Origin: Sphingomonadaceae bacterium
Lineage (GTDB): Bacteria; Pseudomonadota; Alphaproteobacteria; Sphingomonadales; Sphingomonadaceae
Reading direction: 5' to 3'
DNA length: 64,000 bases
Assembly (NCBI GenBank): GCA_947463325.1
Contig: CANHQT010000004.1
Span: 48,810 to 112,809 of the forward strand
The notes under the pieces were generated by a model. The model saw only the letters and a list, made by a program, of their open reading frames with translations, did no database searches and was not told the DNA's origin. Position numbers and translations under genes: made by a program. Positions 46,127 through 54,306 of this stretch are shown here, in pieces; within the stretch, counting starts at the first letter, position 1, and the number at the start of each line of letters is the position of its first letter.

Positions 46127-49100
46127 TCAGAAGCGAAGCGAGATCGCTGCCCGATAGGTATCGTTGCGCACACCGGAGCGCCCAAAGTTGGTGTCCGCTG
46201 CCAGCGACAGCGACAGGTTGCCGGTGTCGACAGTGAGGCCGCCGGTCAGTTCCACCCAATTCTTGTCCTGACCCGCCATGCGGAACAGCACATTGCCGCC
46301 GACGCCGCCCACGAAATTGGCACCAAAGCCGGCCGCCGGATCGCGGAATTCGTGGACATAGTTGACGGTAACGTTCGGGCGAACCTTGCCCTTGCCCTGG
46401 AGGACGAGGCCAAGACGGCTCTGGATGCTACGATAATCGCTGCGGGCGATTTGCAGCGCCGAGGGCCCGCCGGTTTCCAGCGACCGCGAGAAATCGATCA
46501 GGCTGCTGCGGAGCGAAGCGCGGGGACCGAAACGGATCGGGCCTTCACTGGATTCCGCACCGATGCCGACTTCGCTGAGCACCGCCAGTGCATCTTCCTG
46601 CGAGCGCAGGACCAGATTGCCCGGCACCAGCACATCCGGCCGCTCCGTCGATGTCGAAAGCAGACCGGCACTGAGCTGCAGGTCGACATAGACAGTCGAG
46701 CCCAACTGCTGCTTGCCGTACAGGGTGCCCTGATAGAGTTGGCCGTCCGCCGACTGACCGCCGACCGAGGTCGTGCCGTCAAGATCGGTGTAAGAAAGCG
46801 CGATACCAAGAATGCCACGGTCCCCAACCTCTGTTTCGAGGCCGGAGGAGACGAAGAAGCCGTCGAAGGCATCACGCGGGCCGGCGACGAGCGAGCCCGC
46901 GAGCGGGCGGCTCGACCCTTCGACATAGCCCACAGCGAGGAAGCCGCTCATGGTATCCGGCAGTTCGGATTCGGCAATCATCGGCTGGGCTGCGACATCC
47001 GACATTACCGACATCGCGGCAGCAGGATTGCCCATCGCCCGGTCAAGCGCGGCCACCTGCACCGGACGCCCGTAGAAGGCCATCGACCCGCCCAGATTGC
47101 CCGGGACGAGGCCGAGCACACGGTTGCGGATCAGCCCGCTACCGGTATCCAGTGCCGAGATACCCAGCGCGTTTTGCAGCTCTTCTGCCCGCGGGGCCAG
47201 CGCCTCAAGCGTCGCCTGGATGGTCGCCGCATTCTGCAGATCGAGAACATCGAAGATCCGGCTCAGCGCGCCCGGTGCCCGGTTGCGGTCGAGCAACGAG
47301 GCATAGTTGCGCTGAACCTGCGACGCCTGATTGACCACGTTTGCGTAGCTGTTGGCGTTGATCCGGACCTGCACACTGTTGGCGTTGTAGATCAGCACCG
47401 GCTGCAAGATGGCGCTGAGCGCTGTCGGGGCCTGGAACGTACCTGTCATCCCGCCCTGCGCGGTGAGAACAGTATAAAGGTCCCCGAAGCGGATTATCGA
47501 GCCTGTGACCGGCGCCAAGGAAATGCGGCCGCCCAGCGTTGCAATGCCATTGGTGGCAGCACCCTGCGCGTTGGAGCTTTCCGCCGCAACGGCAATGCGG
47601 TCCGAAACGCCGTTGCCGCCAGTGTTGACGAACAGGTTAGAGCCCGACGACAGCACCAGATTGCCGCCAAAGGTCAGCGTACCGATGGTCGTATCCGTGC
47701 CGCCGGTGATCGTGCCCAGAACATTGGTGGTGAAAGGCGCGTTGATCCGCCCGGTGCCCATCAGGCCACCGCCCGCGAGGAGGAAATCCCCACGCGACGT
47801 CAATGTGCCGTTGACAGTCATGACACCGGCAAACTGGCGCACATCGATGAGGCTGGTGAGCGAGCCCGCCGATGCGATCGACAGACGCGAACCGGCACCC
47901 CCGATGGCAAAGCGGTCCACAACCACAACGCTGTCGAGCGTCGTCGTGCCATTGGCGGTCAGCGTCACATCAAAATAACGGCCGATGGCACCGGTGGCGC
48001 GCACCGGATCGACATTATTAGGAACGAAATTGGTCGCGCCCGCCAGACCGTTGGCAATCGTCGGCGCCGGTGTCGGCATCAGCGCAGCGATGTTGAACGC
48101 CTCCGGCGAAGTGGCACTGACGAAACCGCCATTGAACTCCATAGTCTCTGCCCCGCCGTCCGGCTGGATCGCAGACCCAGACGTGCCGATCGGGCGTTGA
48201 TCATTGGTCAAAGTGCCGGTGGCAACATTGAGGCAGCTGCTGGAACCGCCTGACTGGAAGCACATTTCCCCGAAACCGTTGCCGGTACCGGCATTCTGCT
48301 GACCGAGAGTCGATGGGACTCCATTCACCAGCTGGCCGTTGGCACCGATGACGAAATAGTTGGGATCGTTGACGGTCACCCAGTTGGCAGCATCGGTCCA
48401 CAGGCGGTCACCGGCGACATTGGTGACATAGCGATAGGGATTGTTCTCGGCGATCCAGTCCCAATAGAGGTAGAGCGGCTGGTAGAAGGACACAGTGCCA
48501 TAGCCGTTGGCGGGCTGACCGTTGAAGAAACGGGTATAGCCGCCGGACAGCACCCCGGTGATGACTTCACGGGCAAAGAAGCCCTGCAAAATGAGCGGTC
48601 CGCCCGAATCGCCCCCTGCGGTGCTTCCTTCGGTCGGCGTGGTGCCGCGCACCCGCGCATTATCCCGGAACGCGTTGAAATCGAACGGGCTGGCGCCCGA
48701 AAGGCCACGGCGGGGATCATCGAAGTCGATGAAGTAGAGATTCTGGGTCGGGCTGGTCGATGAACCAAACAGGAAGGTTTCGAACGTCCGCAGATCCGTG
48801 AGCGCGCCGATCACATTTTCCGCCACACGGCGACGGAAATCCGAATTGGACGCAGAACCGGTGGTGGCATTGCCATGCCGGCCATAGCCGGCGATCTGGA
48901 CGTTATAGCCCGTACCCGCAGCCGTCACAGTCGGCGTAGGCAGAGGCGAGAAGAGCAGGGCCCAGGTCGGCACATTCGCCGCAGGGGTATCAAGCGTCGC
49001 GGTTGCGACATCGCCGAACAGGAAGCTGCGGGCCGCAGGATCGAGCGACAACGGGCTGTATCGAACCTGATTCACATTATAGAGGAACTGCGCCGGGTTC

Positions 49101-49693
49101 GACAGGTGGCGCAGCGCATTGGGCTGGCCGCCGATCGTGGCGTTGATCCAGCGCTGGAGCGCCGGCAGATTGTCAGCCGCGAAGCCGAAGCTGATCGGCA
49201 CGCCGCCCGACCCGGAACCATAAGCGGTCGCCGCGCGCGTGTTGACACAGTGGGCCGCAAACAGAACCGTGCGCGGGTTGATGAGCGAACCGGTGCACAG
49301 ACCGATGAAGCCATTTCCCTGATCGACCACCATCTGGCCAACGCCCGTCACATTGACGGGATCCCGCGCCGTGGTGGAGGTGCCGGGATCGGCAATGACG
49401 ATCTGCGGTTCGGGGATGACATGCGCCGGCACCAGCGAGGTGGGGCCCTTTGCGGTCACGACCGGCGTGGCTGAATTATGCGGAACCGGGGCGACCATCG
49501 ATGCCGGGAGCATCGGGCCGGCAACCGACGGGCCATTAACCGACACAGTGTCAGCCGAGTCACCCGCGAGCAAATCTGCGGAGACAATCGACTGGGCAGT
49601 AGCAGGCGTCGCAGCGATCAGCGCGACCAATGCTGCAGAAAGCATGAAGGCCGAGCGACCCGAGCCGCCAGCGGTGCGAGGATATGCGATCAT
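46127..49693 (-). CDS. Autotransporter serine protease (S1/trypsin-like passenger)
   Basis: LFAAHCVN, GDSGGPLILQGFF, C-terminal autotransporter barrel ending ...YRAAISLRF. Confidence 0.85.
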   Translation of the reverse strand: MIAYPRTAGGSGRSAFMLSAALVALIAATPATAQSIVSADLLAGDSADTVSVNGPSVAGPMLPASMVAPVPHNSATPVVTAKGPTSLVPAHVIPEPQIVIADPGTSTTARDPVNVTGVGQMVVDQGNGFIGLCTGSLINPRTVLFAAHCVNTRAATAYGSGSGGVPISFGFAADNLPALQRWINATIGGQPNALRHLSNPAQFLYNVNQVRYSPLSLDPAARSFLFGDVATATLDTPAANVPTWALLFSPLPTPTVTAAGTGYNVQIAGYGRHGNATTGSASNSDFRRRVAENVIGALTDLRTFETFLFGSSTSPTQNLYFIDFDDPRRGLSGASPFDFNAFRDNARVRGTTPTEGSTAGGDSGGPLILQGFFAREVITGVLSGGYTRFFNGQPANGYGTVSFYQPLYLYWDWIAENNPYRYVTNVAGDRLWTDAANWVTVNDPNYFVIGANGQLVNGVPSTLGQQNAGTGNGFGEMCFQSGGSSSCLNVATGTLTNDQRPIGTSGSAIQPDGGAETMEFNGGFVSATSPEAFNIAALMPTPAPTIANGLAGATNFVPNNVDPVRATGAIGRYFDVTLTANGTTTLDSVVVVDRFAIGGAGSRLSIASAGSLTSLIDVRQFAGVMTVNGTLTSRGDFLLAGGGLMGTGRINAPFTTNVLGTITGGTDTTIGTLTFGGNLVLSSGSNLFVNTGGNGVSDRIAVAAESSNAQGAATNGIATLGGRISLAPVTGSIIRFGDLYTVLTAQGGMTGTFQAPTALSAILQPVLIYNANSVQVRINANSYANVVNQASQVQRNYASLLDRNRAPGALSRIFDVLDLQNAATIQATLEALAPRAEELQNALGISALDTGSGLIRNRVLGLVPGNLGGSMAFYGRPVQVAALDRAMGNPAAAMSVMSDVAAQPMIAESELPDTMSGFLAVGYVEGSSRPLAGSLVAGPRDAFDGFFVSSGLETEVGDRGILGIALSYTDLDGTTSVGGQSADGQLYQGTLYGKQQLGSTVYVDLQLSAGLLSTSTERPDVLVPGNLVLRSQEDALAVLSEVGIGAESSEGPIRFGPRASLRSSLIDFSRSLETGGPSALQIARSDYRSIQSRLGLVLQGKGKVRPNVTVNYVHEFRDPAAGFGANFVGGVGGNVLFRMAGQDKNWVELTGGLTVDTGNLSLSLAADTNFGRSGVRNDTYRAAISLRF

Positions 49694-49933
49694 CGAGCCG
49701 AATCTCCCATCTCGTAAAATTGGTGATGCACGGGGAGGTATCGAGACTCTGACGCGGGTGCAATTTCAATTCATGCGAAAAGAGAGGGACAGATGCTGCC
49801 GTGCTTTTTCTGTCCAATATTGTTGTATTGGGTGACTCAGGGGGGCGAGCCGTGCGGTTGACCTGACCTTGCGAACCACATTCACTGGTACCATGATCAC
49901 AGCGACAGGCAGCACGAAGAAAAAGAGCGTAAG

Positions 49934-50692
49934 ATGCGGTTCCTGAAGGATTTGTTTCGAATCCGGCATGCAGCGCCGGTCGCGCGCGGGCCGATCAGCG
50001 ACGCGCAGTTCCGCATCAATGTGATCGAAAACTGCCAGCTATGGTTGAGCGAGCGGGAGGATATCCTGCACAAAAAACTCCGCGCCGATCCGCCGGAGCA
50101 TCCCGGCGACCTGTTCTACACGCTCGAAAAGCTGTCCCAATATGCGCTCGAGCTGGCGATGATCGACTGGCGCGAGGGGAAGGATCCCTCGCCCTGGTTG
50201 GCCGAGGTTCGCTCGGCCTTTGCTACCGCGCTGGCGGTGCGGCCGGACATAATGGTTGGCCATCGCAACCCCGGCCACATGGCCCTTCTCTCCGACCTGA
50301 TGGAATGGGACCTGCCATTCGAGACGGCCCCGCCGGGCGAAGAAGACCTCAAATATGCGATGATCTGGATGGACCGGTGGATCATCGCCGGCCTGTCCGA
50401 TCCGTCATGCTGGCCACTGAAGGCCGAGGCGCCGGCGACCAAGATCCAGTTCATCAACACCTGCCTTGACGATTATTGGGCGCTGCTGACCGGCCAGATC
50501 GACCCCGAGGAAGGGATGCGCCGCTGCATCCGCAATTACGAACGCCGAGCGACCCACCCCACATTCAAGGCGCTGCGATCCATCGATGCCGGTGGGCGAT
50601 ACAATGCGCTTTTCATCGACCTGACGCTCGCCGCGATCATGAAGAAGCGCGGGCTGGTTTCAGGCAGCGTGCATGACTGGCGGTGGGGGTAG
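49934..50692 (+). CDS. Hypothetical protein, possibly immunity-like
   Basis: 252-aa ORF with plausible RBS region; no motif firmly recognised. Confidence 0.5.
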   Translation: MRFLKDLFRIRHAAPVARGPISDAQFRINVIENCQLWLSEREDILHKKLRADPPEHPGDLFYTLEKLSQYALELAMIDWREGKDPSPWLAEVRSAFATALAVRPDIMVGHRNPGHMALLSDLMEWDLPFETAPPGEEDLKYAMIWMDRWIIAGLSDPSCWPLKAEAPATKIQFINTCLDDYWALLTGQIDPEEGMRRCIRNYERRATHPTFKALRSIDAGGRYNALFIDLTLAAIMKKRGLVSGSVHDWRWG

Positions 50693-50700
50693 GGTGTAAC

Positions 50701-50738
50701 GACGGCCGGTGCACGCCCTTCGCTGCGCTTCGGGACTC
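50701..50738. repeat. Direct repeat flanking an orphan gene, copy A
   Basis: GACGGCCGGTGCACGCCCTTCGCTGCGCTTCGGGACTC, 33/38 to 51497-51534. Confidence 0.8.
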
Positions 50739-50794
50739 ACAATTGCCGTGGAAAGAATAACTCTGCCTGTAATGATCGCAAACGAAGGTTAGCA

Positions 50795-51431
50795 TCAAAG
50801 CTTTTCTAGCTTGCTCTGAAGCCTCGCGATACGGGCGTCCCAATCGCCTTTCCAACCTTGAGACTGGGCTTGCAGGCATATGCCTAGCGCCTCTGCGACT
50901 TCGCCACGCTTCTCGAGAATAATGGCAAGCTGTTTATAGCCATGATGTGATGGCAAGAACCCAAGCCCCCCCCAAGGCATCCTCTCTCAGGAACGCTTCG
51001 GCTGCTTGTGGTGCGATCGCAATTTGATCTCGACAAGCAATAATGGCGCGCTCCTGAGCAAAGCTATCAATATCTCGCCAACGGTAATAGACTTCAGCCT
51101 TAGCCTGATAGGTAAAGTGCTTGGTCAAGACGCTCGGAGAAATGGCGAGCAATTCCTCTGCCTTGTCCACAATGCGAAAACCGATTGTCCGATCAGCCTC
51201 TTTCTTGAACCAGCACGCCAAGTTCGAAAGAACCTTGCTTGGGTCATAATGAGGCCCGCTTGTATCGCCCTCAATCAGGACGCGCCCACCATCGCTTCCT
51301 CCCATCGGTTGATAGGTCGAAACAATGTGCTCTCGTTCGGCAAGATCGAATTCAATAAGCCACCAGTCGGCTAGATTGGCTTGTGCGATAAATCCGCCGA
51401 CTGGACTGGTCTTTTTTGAAAACGGCCACAT
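50795..51431 (-). pseudogene. Frameshifted hypothetical gene (two ORFs, 50934-51431 and 50795-50980)
   Basis: C8 tract at 50966-50973 (G8 on coding strand); removing one G joins ...FLREDALGG to LGFLPSHHGYKQLAIILEKRGEVAEALGICLQ... Confidence 0.7.
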
Positions 51432-51496
51432 TGATGCAATCTCCGATTGTCACCGCTTAGCAGCCTAGTGCCCGGGAAGCTCGCATTTGTGCTCCG

Positions 51497-51534
51497 GACG
51501 GCCTGTGCGCGCCCTTCGCTTCGCTTCGGGATTT
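51497..51534. repeat. Direct repeat flanking an orphan gene, copy B
   Basis: GACGGCCTGTGCGCGCCCTTCGCTTCGCTTCGGGATTT. Confidence 0.8.
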
Positions 51535-51542
51535 CATTGCCG

Positions 51543-51563
51543 CATCCGTCCCCCGGACGGATG
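51543..51563. repeat. Hairpin after tRNA-Tyr, related to 31726-31772
   Basis: CATCCGTCC CCC GGACGGATG, extendable outward via ATTTCATT/AATGAAAT. Confidence 0.85.
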
Positions 51564-51575
51564 TCGGAAATGAAA

Positions 51576-51662
51576 TGGTGGACAGGGCTGGATTCGAACC
51601 AGCGTACGACAACGTCGGGCAGATTTACAGTCTGCTGCCTTTAACCACTCGGCCACCTGTCC
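51576..51662 (-). tRNA. tRNA-Tyr (GTA)
   Basis: GGACAGGTGGCCGAGTGGTTAAAGGCAGCAGACTGTAAATCTGCC...GGTTCGAATCCAGCCCTGTCCACCA. Confidence 0.95.
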
Positions 51663-51790
51663 CCAAGATCCGCGGTGCCTGCCGTCATGCGGCGGGCGGG
51701 CGGCGCGGTTATCCGCCGCCGGCTCGGGAGAGGGGCGCAATGGCGAATGGCCGCTTGCCTGTCAATCAGGCGTGTGAAAAAGCGATAACC

Positions 51791-52561
51791 ATGCGACACC
51801 GTGACAAATCTTCGCGCAGCGACAGCCGCCTCGTCCGCCTGTGGGGCCGCCACGCCGTGCTCGCCGCGCTTGCCAACCCGCACCGCGAGGTGCGCCGCCT
51901 GTGGGGCACGCGCGAGGCGCTGGCGATGATCGATCTGCCGCCGGTCCTTGCCATCACCCCCGCCGGTGCCGGCGATCTGGCAGGCATGGTGCCGGCCGGC
52001 GCCCCGCATCAGGGGCTGGTTGCCGAAGTCGAGCCGTTGCCCGACCGGTTCCTCGACGAGTTTCGCGAGCCGGAGGATGATGACCGGCGGGCCATATTGG
52101 TGCTCGACCAGGTGACTGACCCGCAGAATGTCGGCGCGATCCTGCGATCCGCTGCCGCGTTCGACGCGGTCGCCATCGTCACACAGGACCGGCACAGCCC
52201 GCCCGAGAGTGGCACCATCGCGCGCGCGGCATCAGGCGCGCTGGAGATTGTGCCCTGGGTGCGGGTGGTCAACCTCGCCCGCGCGCTCGATGAGCTGGCC
52301 GAATCGGGATATTGGCGCATCGGCCTCGCCGGAGAGGCGCAGGACACGCTGGGCAAGGCGCTCGACGGTGCGGTGCGTGCCGCATTGGTGCTGGGCGCCG
52401 AGGGGCCGGGGATGCGGCACAATATCGGCGAGCATTGCGATCAGCTCGCGCGGCTGCCGATCAGCCCTCGCATGGAGAGCCTCAACGTATCGAATGCAGC
52501 AGCAATCGCGCTCTATGCCGCCGCCGAAGCAAGCGGCCAGAGGGGGGCTCAGTCTTCCTGA
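51791..52561 (+). CDS. rlmB: TrmH/SpoU-type rRNA 2'-O-methyltransferase (RlmB-like)
   Basis: LVRLWGRHAVLAALANP, ILVLDQVTDPQNVGAILRSAAAF, VLGAEGPGMR, LNVSNAAAIALYAA. Confidence 0.9.
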   Translation: MRHRDKSSRSDSRLVRLWGRHAVLAALANPHREVRRLWGTREALAMIDLPPVLAITPAGAGDLAGMVPAGAPHQGLVAEVEPLPDRFLDEFREPEDDDRRAILVLDQVTDPQNVGAILRSAAAFDAVAIVTQDRHSPPESGTIARAASGALEIVPWVRVVNLARALDELAESGYWRIGLAGEAQDTLGKALDGAVRAALVLGAEGPGMRHNIGEHCDQLARLPISPRMESLNVSNAAAIALYAAAEASGQRGAQSS

Positions 52562-52866
52562 GCGATCGTCACCTTCAGCCCGTCAAGATCGGCGCTGAAG
52601 GGGATCTGGCACGAGAGGCGCGAAGTGGCGTCGCGGCGCGAGCTTGAATCGAGAAGGTCATTTTCATCATCGCCCATCGGCGCGACCTTGCCCGCAAAGG
52701 CCGGATCGACATGGATGTGGCATGTCGCGCAGGAGCAGCAACCACCGCACAGCGCGAGCAGCTCATCAAAGCCGGCATCGCGGATAACTTCCATCACGGT
52801 GAGGCTGGTATCGCCTTCGATCGCATGTTCGGTGCCATCGCGGGTCACGACGATCAGCTTTGCCAT
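52549..52866 (-). CDS. 2Fe-2S ferredoxin
   Basis: MAKLIVVTRDGTEHAIEGDTSLTVMEVIRDAGFDELLALCGGCCSCATCHIHV. Confidence 0.93.
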   Translation of the reverse strand: MAKLIVVTRDGTEHAIEGDTSLTVMEVIRDAGFDELLALCGGCCSCATCHIHVDPAFAGKVAPMGDDENDLLDSSSRRDATSRLSCQIPFSADLDGLKVTIAQED

Positions 52867-52996
52867 GTGCAGCTTTCCCTCAATCCGGTTTGGGCGCAAG
52901 AAACGGGACGACCCGATCTGTGCGAACGCGGCTATGCGCAGGTGGCGCGGATGAATCAAGTGACAAGAATGTCAGCGAGGGCGGAGGGACAAGGGC

Positions 52997-53620
52997 ATGG
53001 GTTTGAGTGCGCAGCAATTGAAAGGATCGCTCGATGCGCTGGCGGGCGTGGACGCGGACATTGCGCGCAGCCTGGCCGCAGTCGGCTATCCCGAGCCGCG
53101 GCTGCGCGAGCGCGGCTATGCCACCATGCTGCGCACCATTGTCGGCCAGCAAGTGAGCGTGGCGGCGGCGGCATCGGTCTGGGCAAAGCTGGAAACCACA
53201 TTGGGTGCGGGCTGCAACCCCGAGGCGCTGGTCGGGGCGAGCGAGGAGGCTCTGCGCGCCTGCGGCCTATCCCGCCAGAAACAGGGCTATGCCCGCAGCC
53301 TGGCGACGCTGGTGCTGGCCGGCGAGGTCGATCTGCACGCGCTGCCCGCCGACGATGAGGAGGCCATCGCGCAGCTCACCCGCATCAAGGGCATCGGACG
53401 CTGGTCAGCGGAAATCTATCTGTTGTTTGCAGAAGGACGCCCCGACATCTGGCCGGCGGGCGATCTGGCGGTGCAGGAAGCGCTGGCGCGCATCAAGCGG
53501 CTGGAGGCGCGGCCCGACGAGAAGGCGGCGCGGGTAATCGCCGAAGGATGGCGCCCGCTCCGCGGGGCGGCGGCGATCTTCGCCTGGCACTATTACTCGC
53601 AAAGTCGTGAACCGGTTTGA
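52997..53620 (+). CDS. DNA-3-methyladenine glycosylase 2 family (AlkA-like)
   Basis: TIVGQQVSVAAAASVWAKLE, LTRIKGIGRWSAEIYLLFAEGRPDIWPAGDLAVQEA (HhH-GPD). Confidence 0.9.
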   Translation: MGLSAQQLKGSLDALAGVDADIARSLAAVGYPEPRLRERGYATMLRTIVGQQVSVAAAASVWAKLETTLGAGCNPEALVGASEEALRACGLSRQKQGYARSLATLVLAGEVDLHALPADDEEAIAQLTRIKGIGRWSAEIYLLFAEGRPDIWPAGDLAVQEALARIKRLEARPDEKAARVIAEGWRPLRGAAAIFAWHYYSQSREPV

Positions 53621-53714
53621 GGTTTATGTCCGTTATTCACATTCGCAGCAAAAAAGCTGCCGTTCAGGAAGCGACCCCATTGCTGCCATTTCAAGAGAGG
53701 GCTAATTTGCGCCA

Positions 53715-54104
53715 GTGAACCGCGCTTTGCTCCTATTGGTTCTGTCCCTTGCTGTGGGCGCCTGTGATGACGCTTGCACCAACGAAGTCCTAACCCGACT
53801 TGTTTCGCCAGATGGCAAGCACGAAGCGGTGATGTTTCAACGCCACTGCGGCGCGACTAGCGGATACTCGACGCAAATCTCGATTGTGGAAGCCGGACAA
53901 GCCGCAGCAGGAGGAGGCAATACGTTCCGCGCGGATGACGATCATGGGGCCGCAAAAGTCGGAGATTGGGGCGGCTCATGGGCTGAAATCAAATGGCTTG
54001 CCTCAGACCACCTACTCATCCGGCATGCCGATAAGTCTCGGATCTTTGAACAGGATAATTCGGTTGCTGGCGTTTCGGTCAGCTACGAAACCGTCGCGAT
54101 GTAA
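53715..54104 (+). CDS. Hypothetical lipoprotein (DUF5412-like)
   Basis: Lipobox LSLAVGACDDAC; LVSPDGKHEAVMFQRHCGATSGYSTQISI. Confidence 0.6.
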   Translation: MNRALLLLVLSLAVGACDDACTNEVLTRLVSPDGKHEAVMFQRHCGATSGYSTQISIVEAGQAAAGGGNTFRADDDHGAAKVGDWGGSWAEIKWLASDHLLIRHADKSRIFEQDNSVAGVSVSYETVAM

Positions 54105-54129
54105 GCGGCAACTTCCCACCCAGTTTCAG

Positions 54130-54250
54130 TCATTCGGCTACCGCTCGGACCAGCCGGAAACCCGCCATCCAGACAGCGCCGGATTGTTGCAGTAGTGCTG
54201 ATGGCAGAGGCGCGGCGCTTCCAGCAACAAGGCTGGATTTCCGCCAGCGA
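54130..54250 (-). pseudogene. C-terminal remnant of a formylglycine-generating-enzyme/SUMF1-like gene
   Basis: Minus-strand frame ending ...QQSGAVWMAGFRLVRAVAE* resembles the FGE-family C-terminal GFRLVR signature; no upstream ORF. Confidence 0.35.
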
Positions 54251-54306
54251 CACGCCATTCCATGCATGTCTGACGCCTGTTTTTCACTGGATAGTGCCTG
54301 GCCTGA

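Noticed and set aside
46352-48253. 633-aa plus-strand ORF
   Set aside because: Antisense to the autotransporter; Arg/Asp-rich shadow translation.
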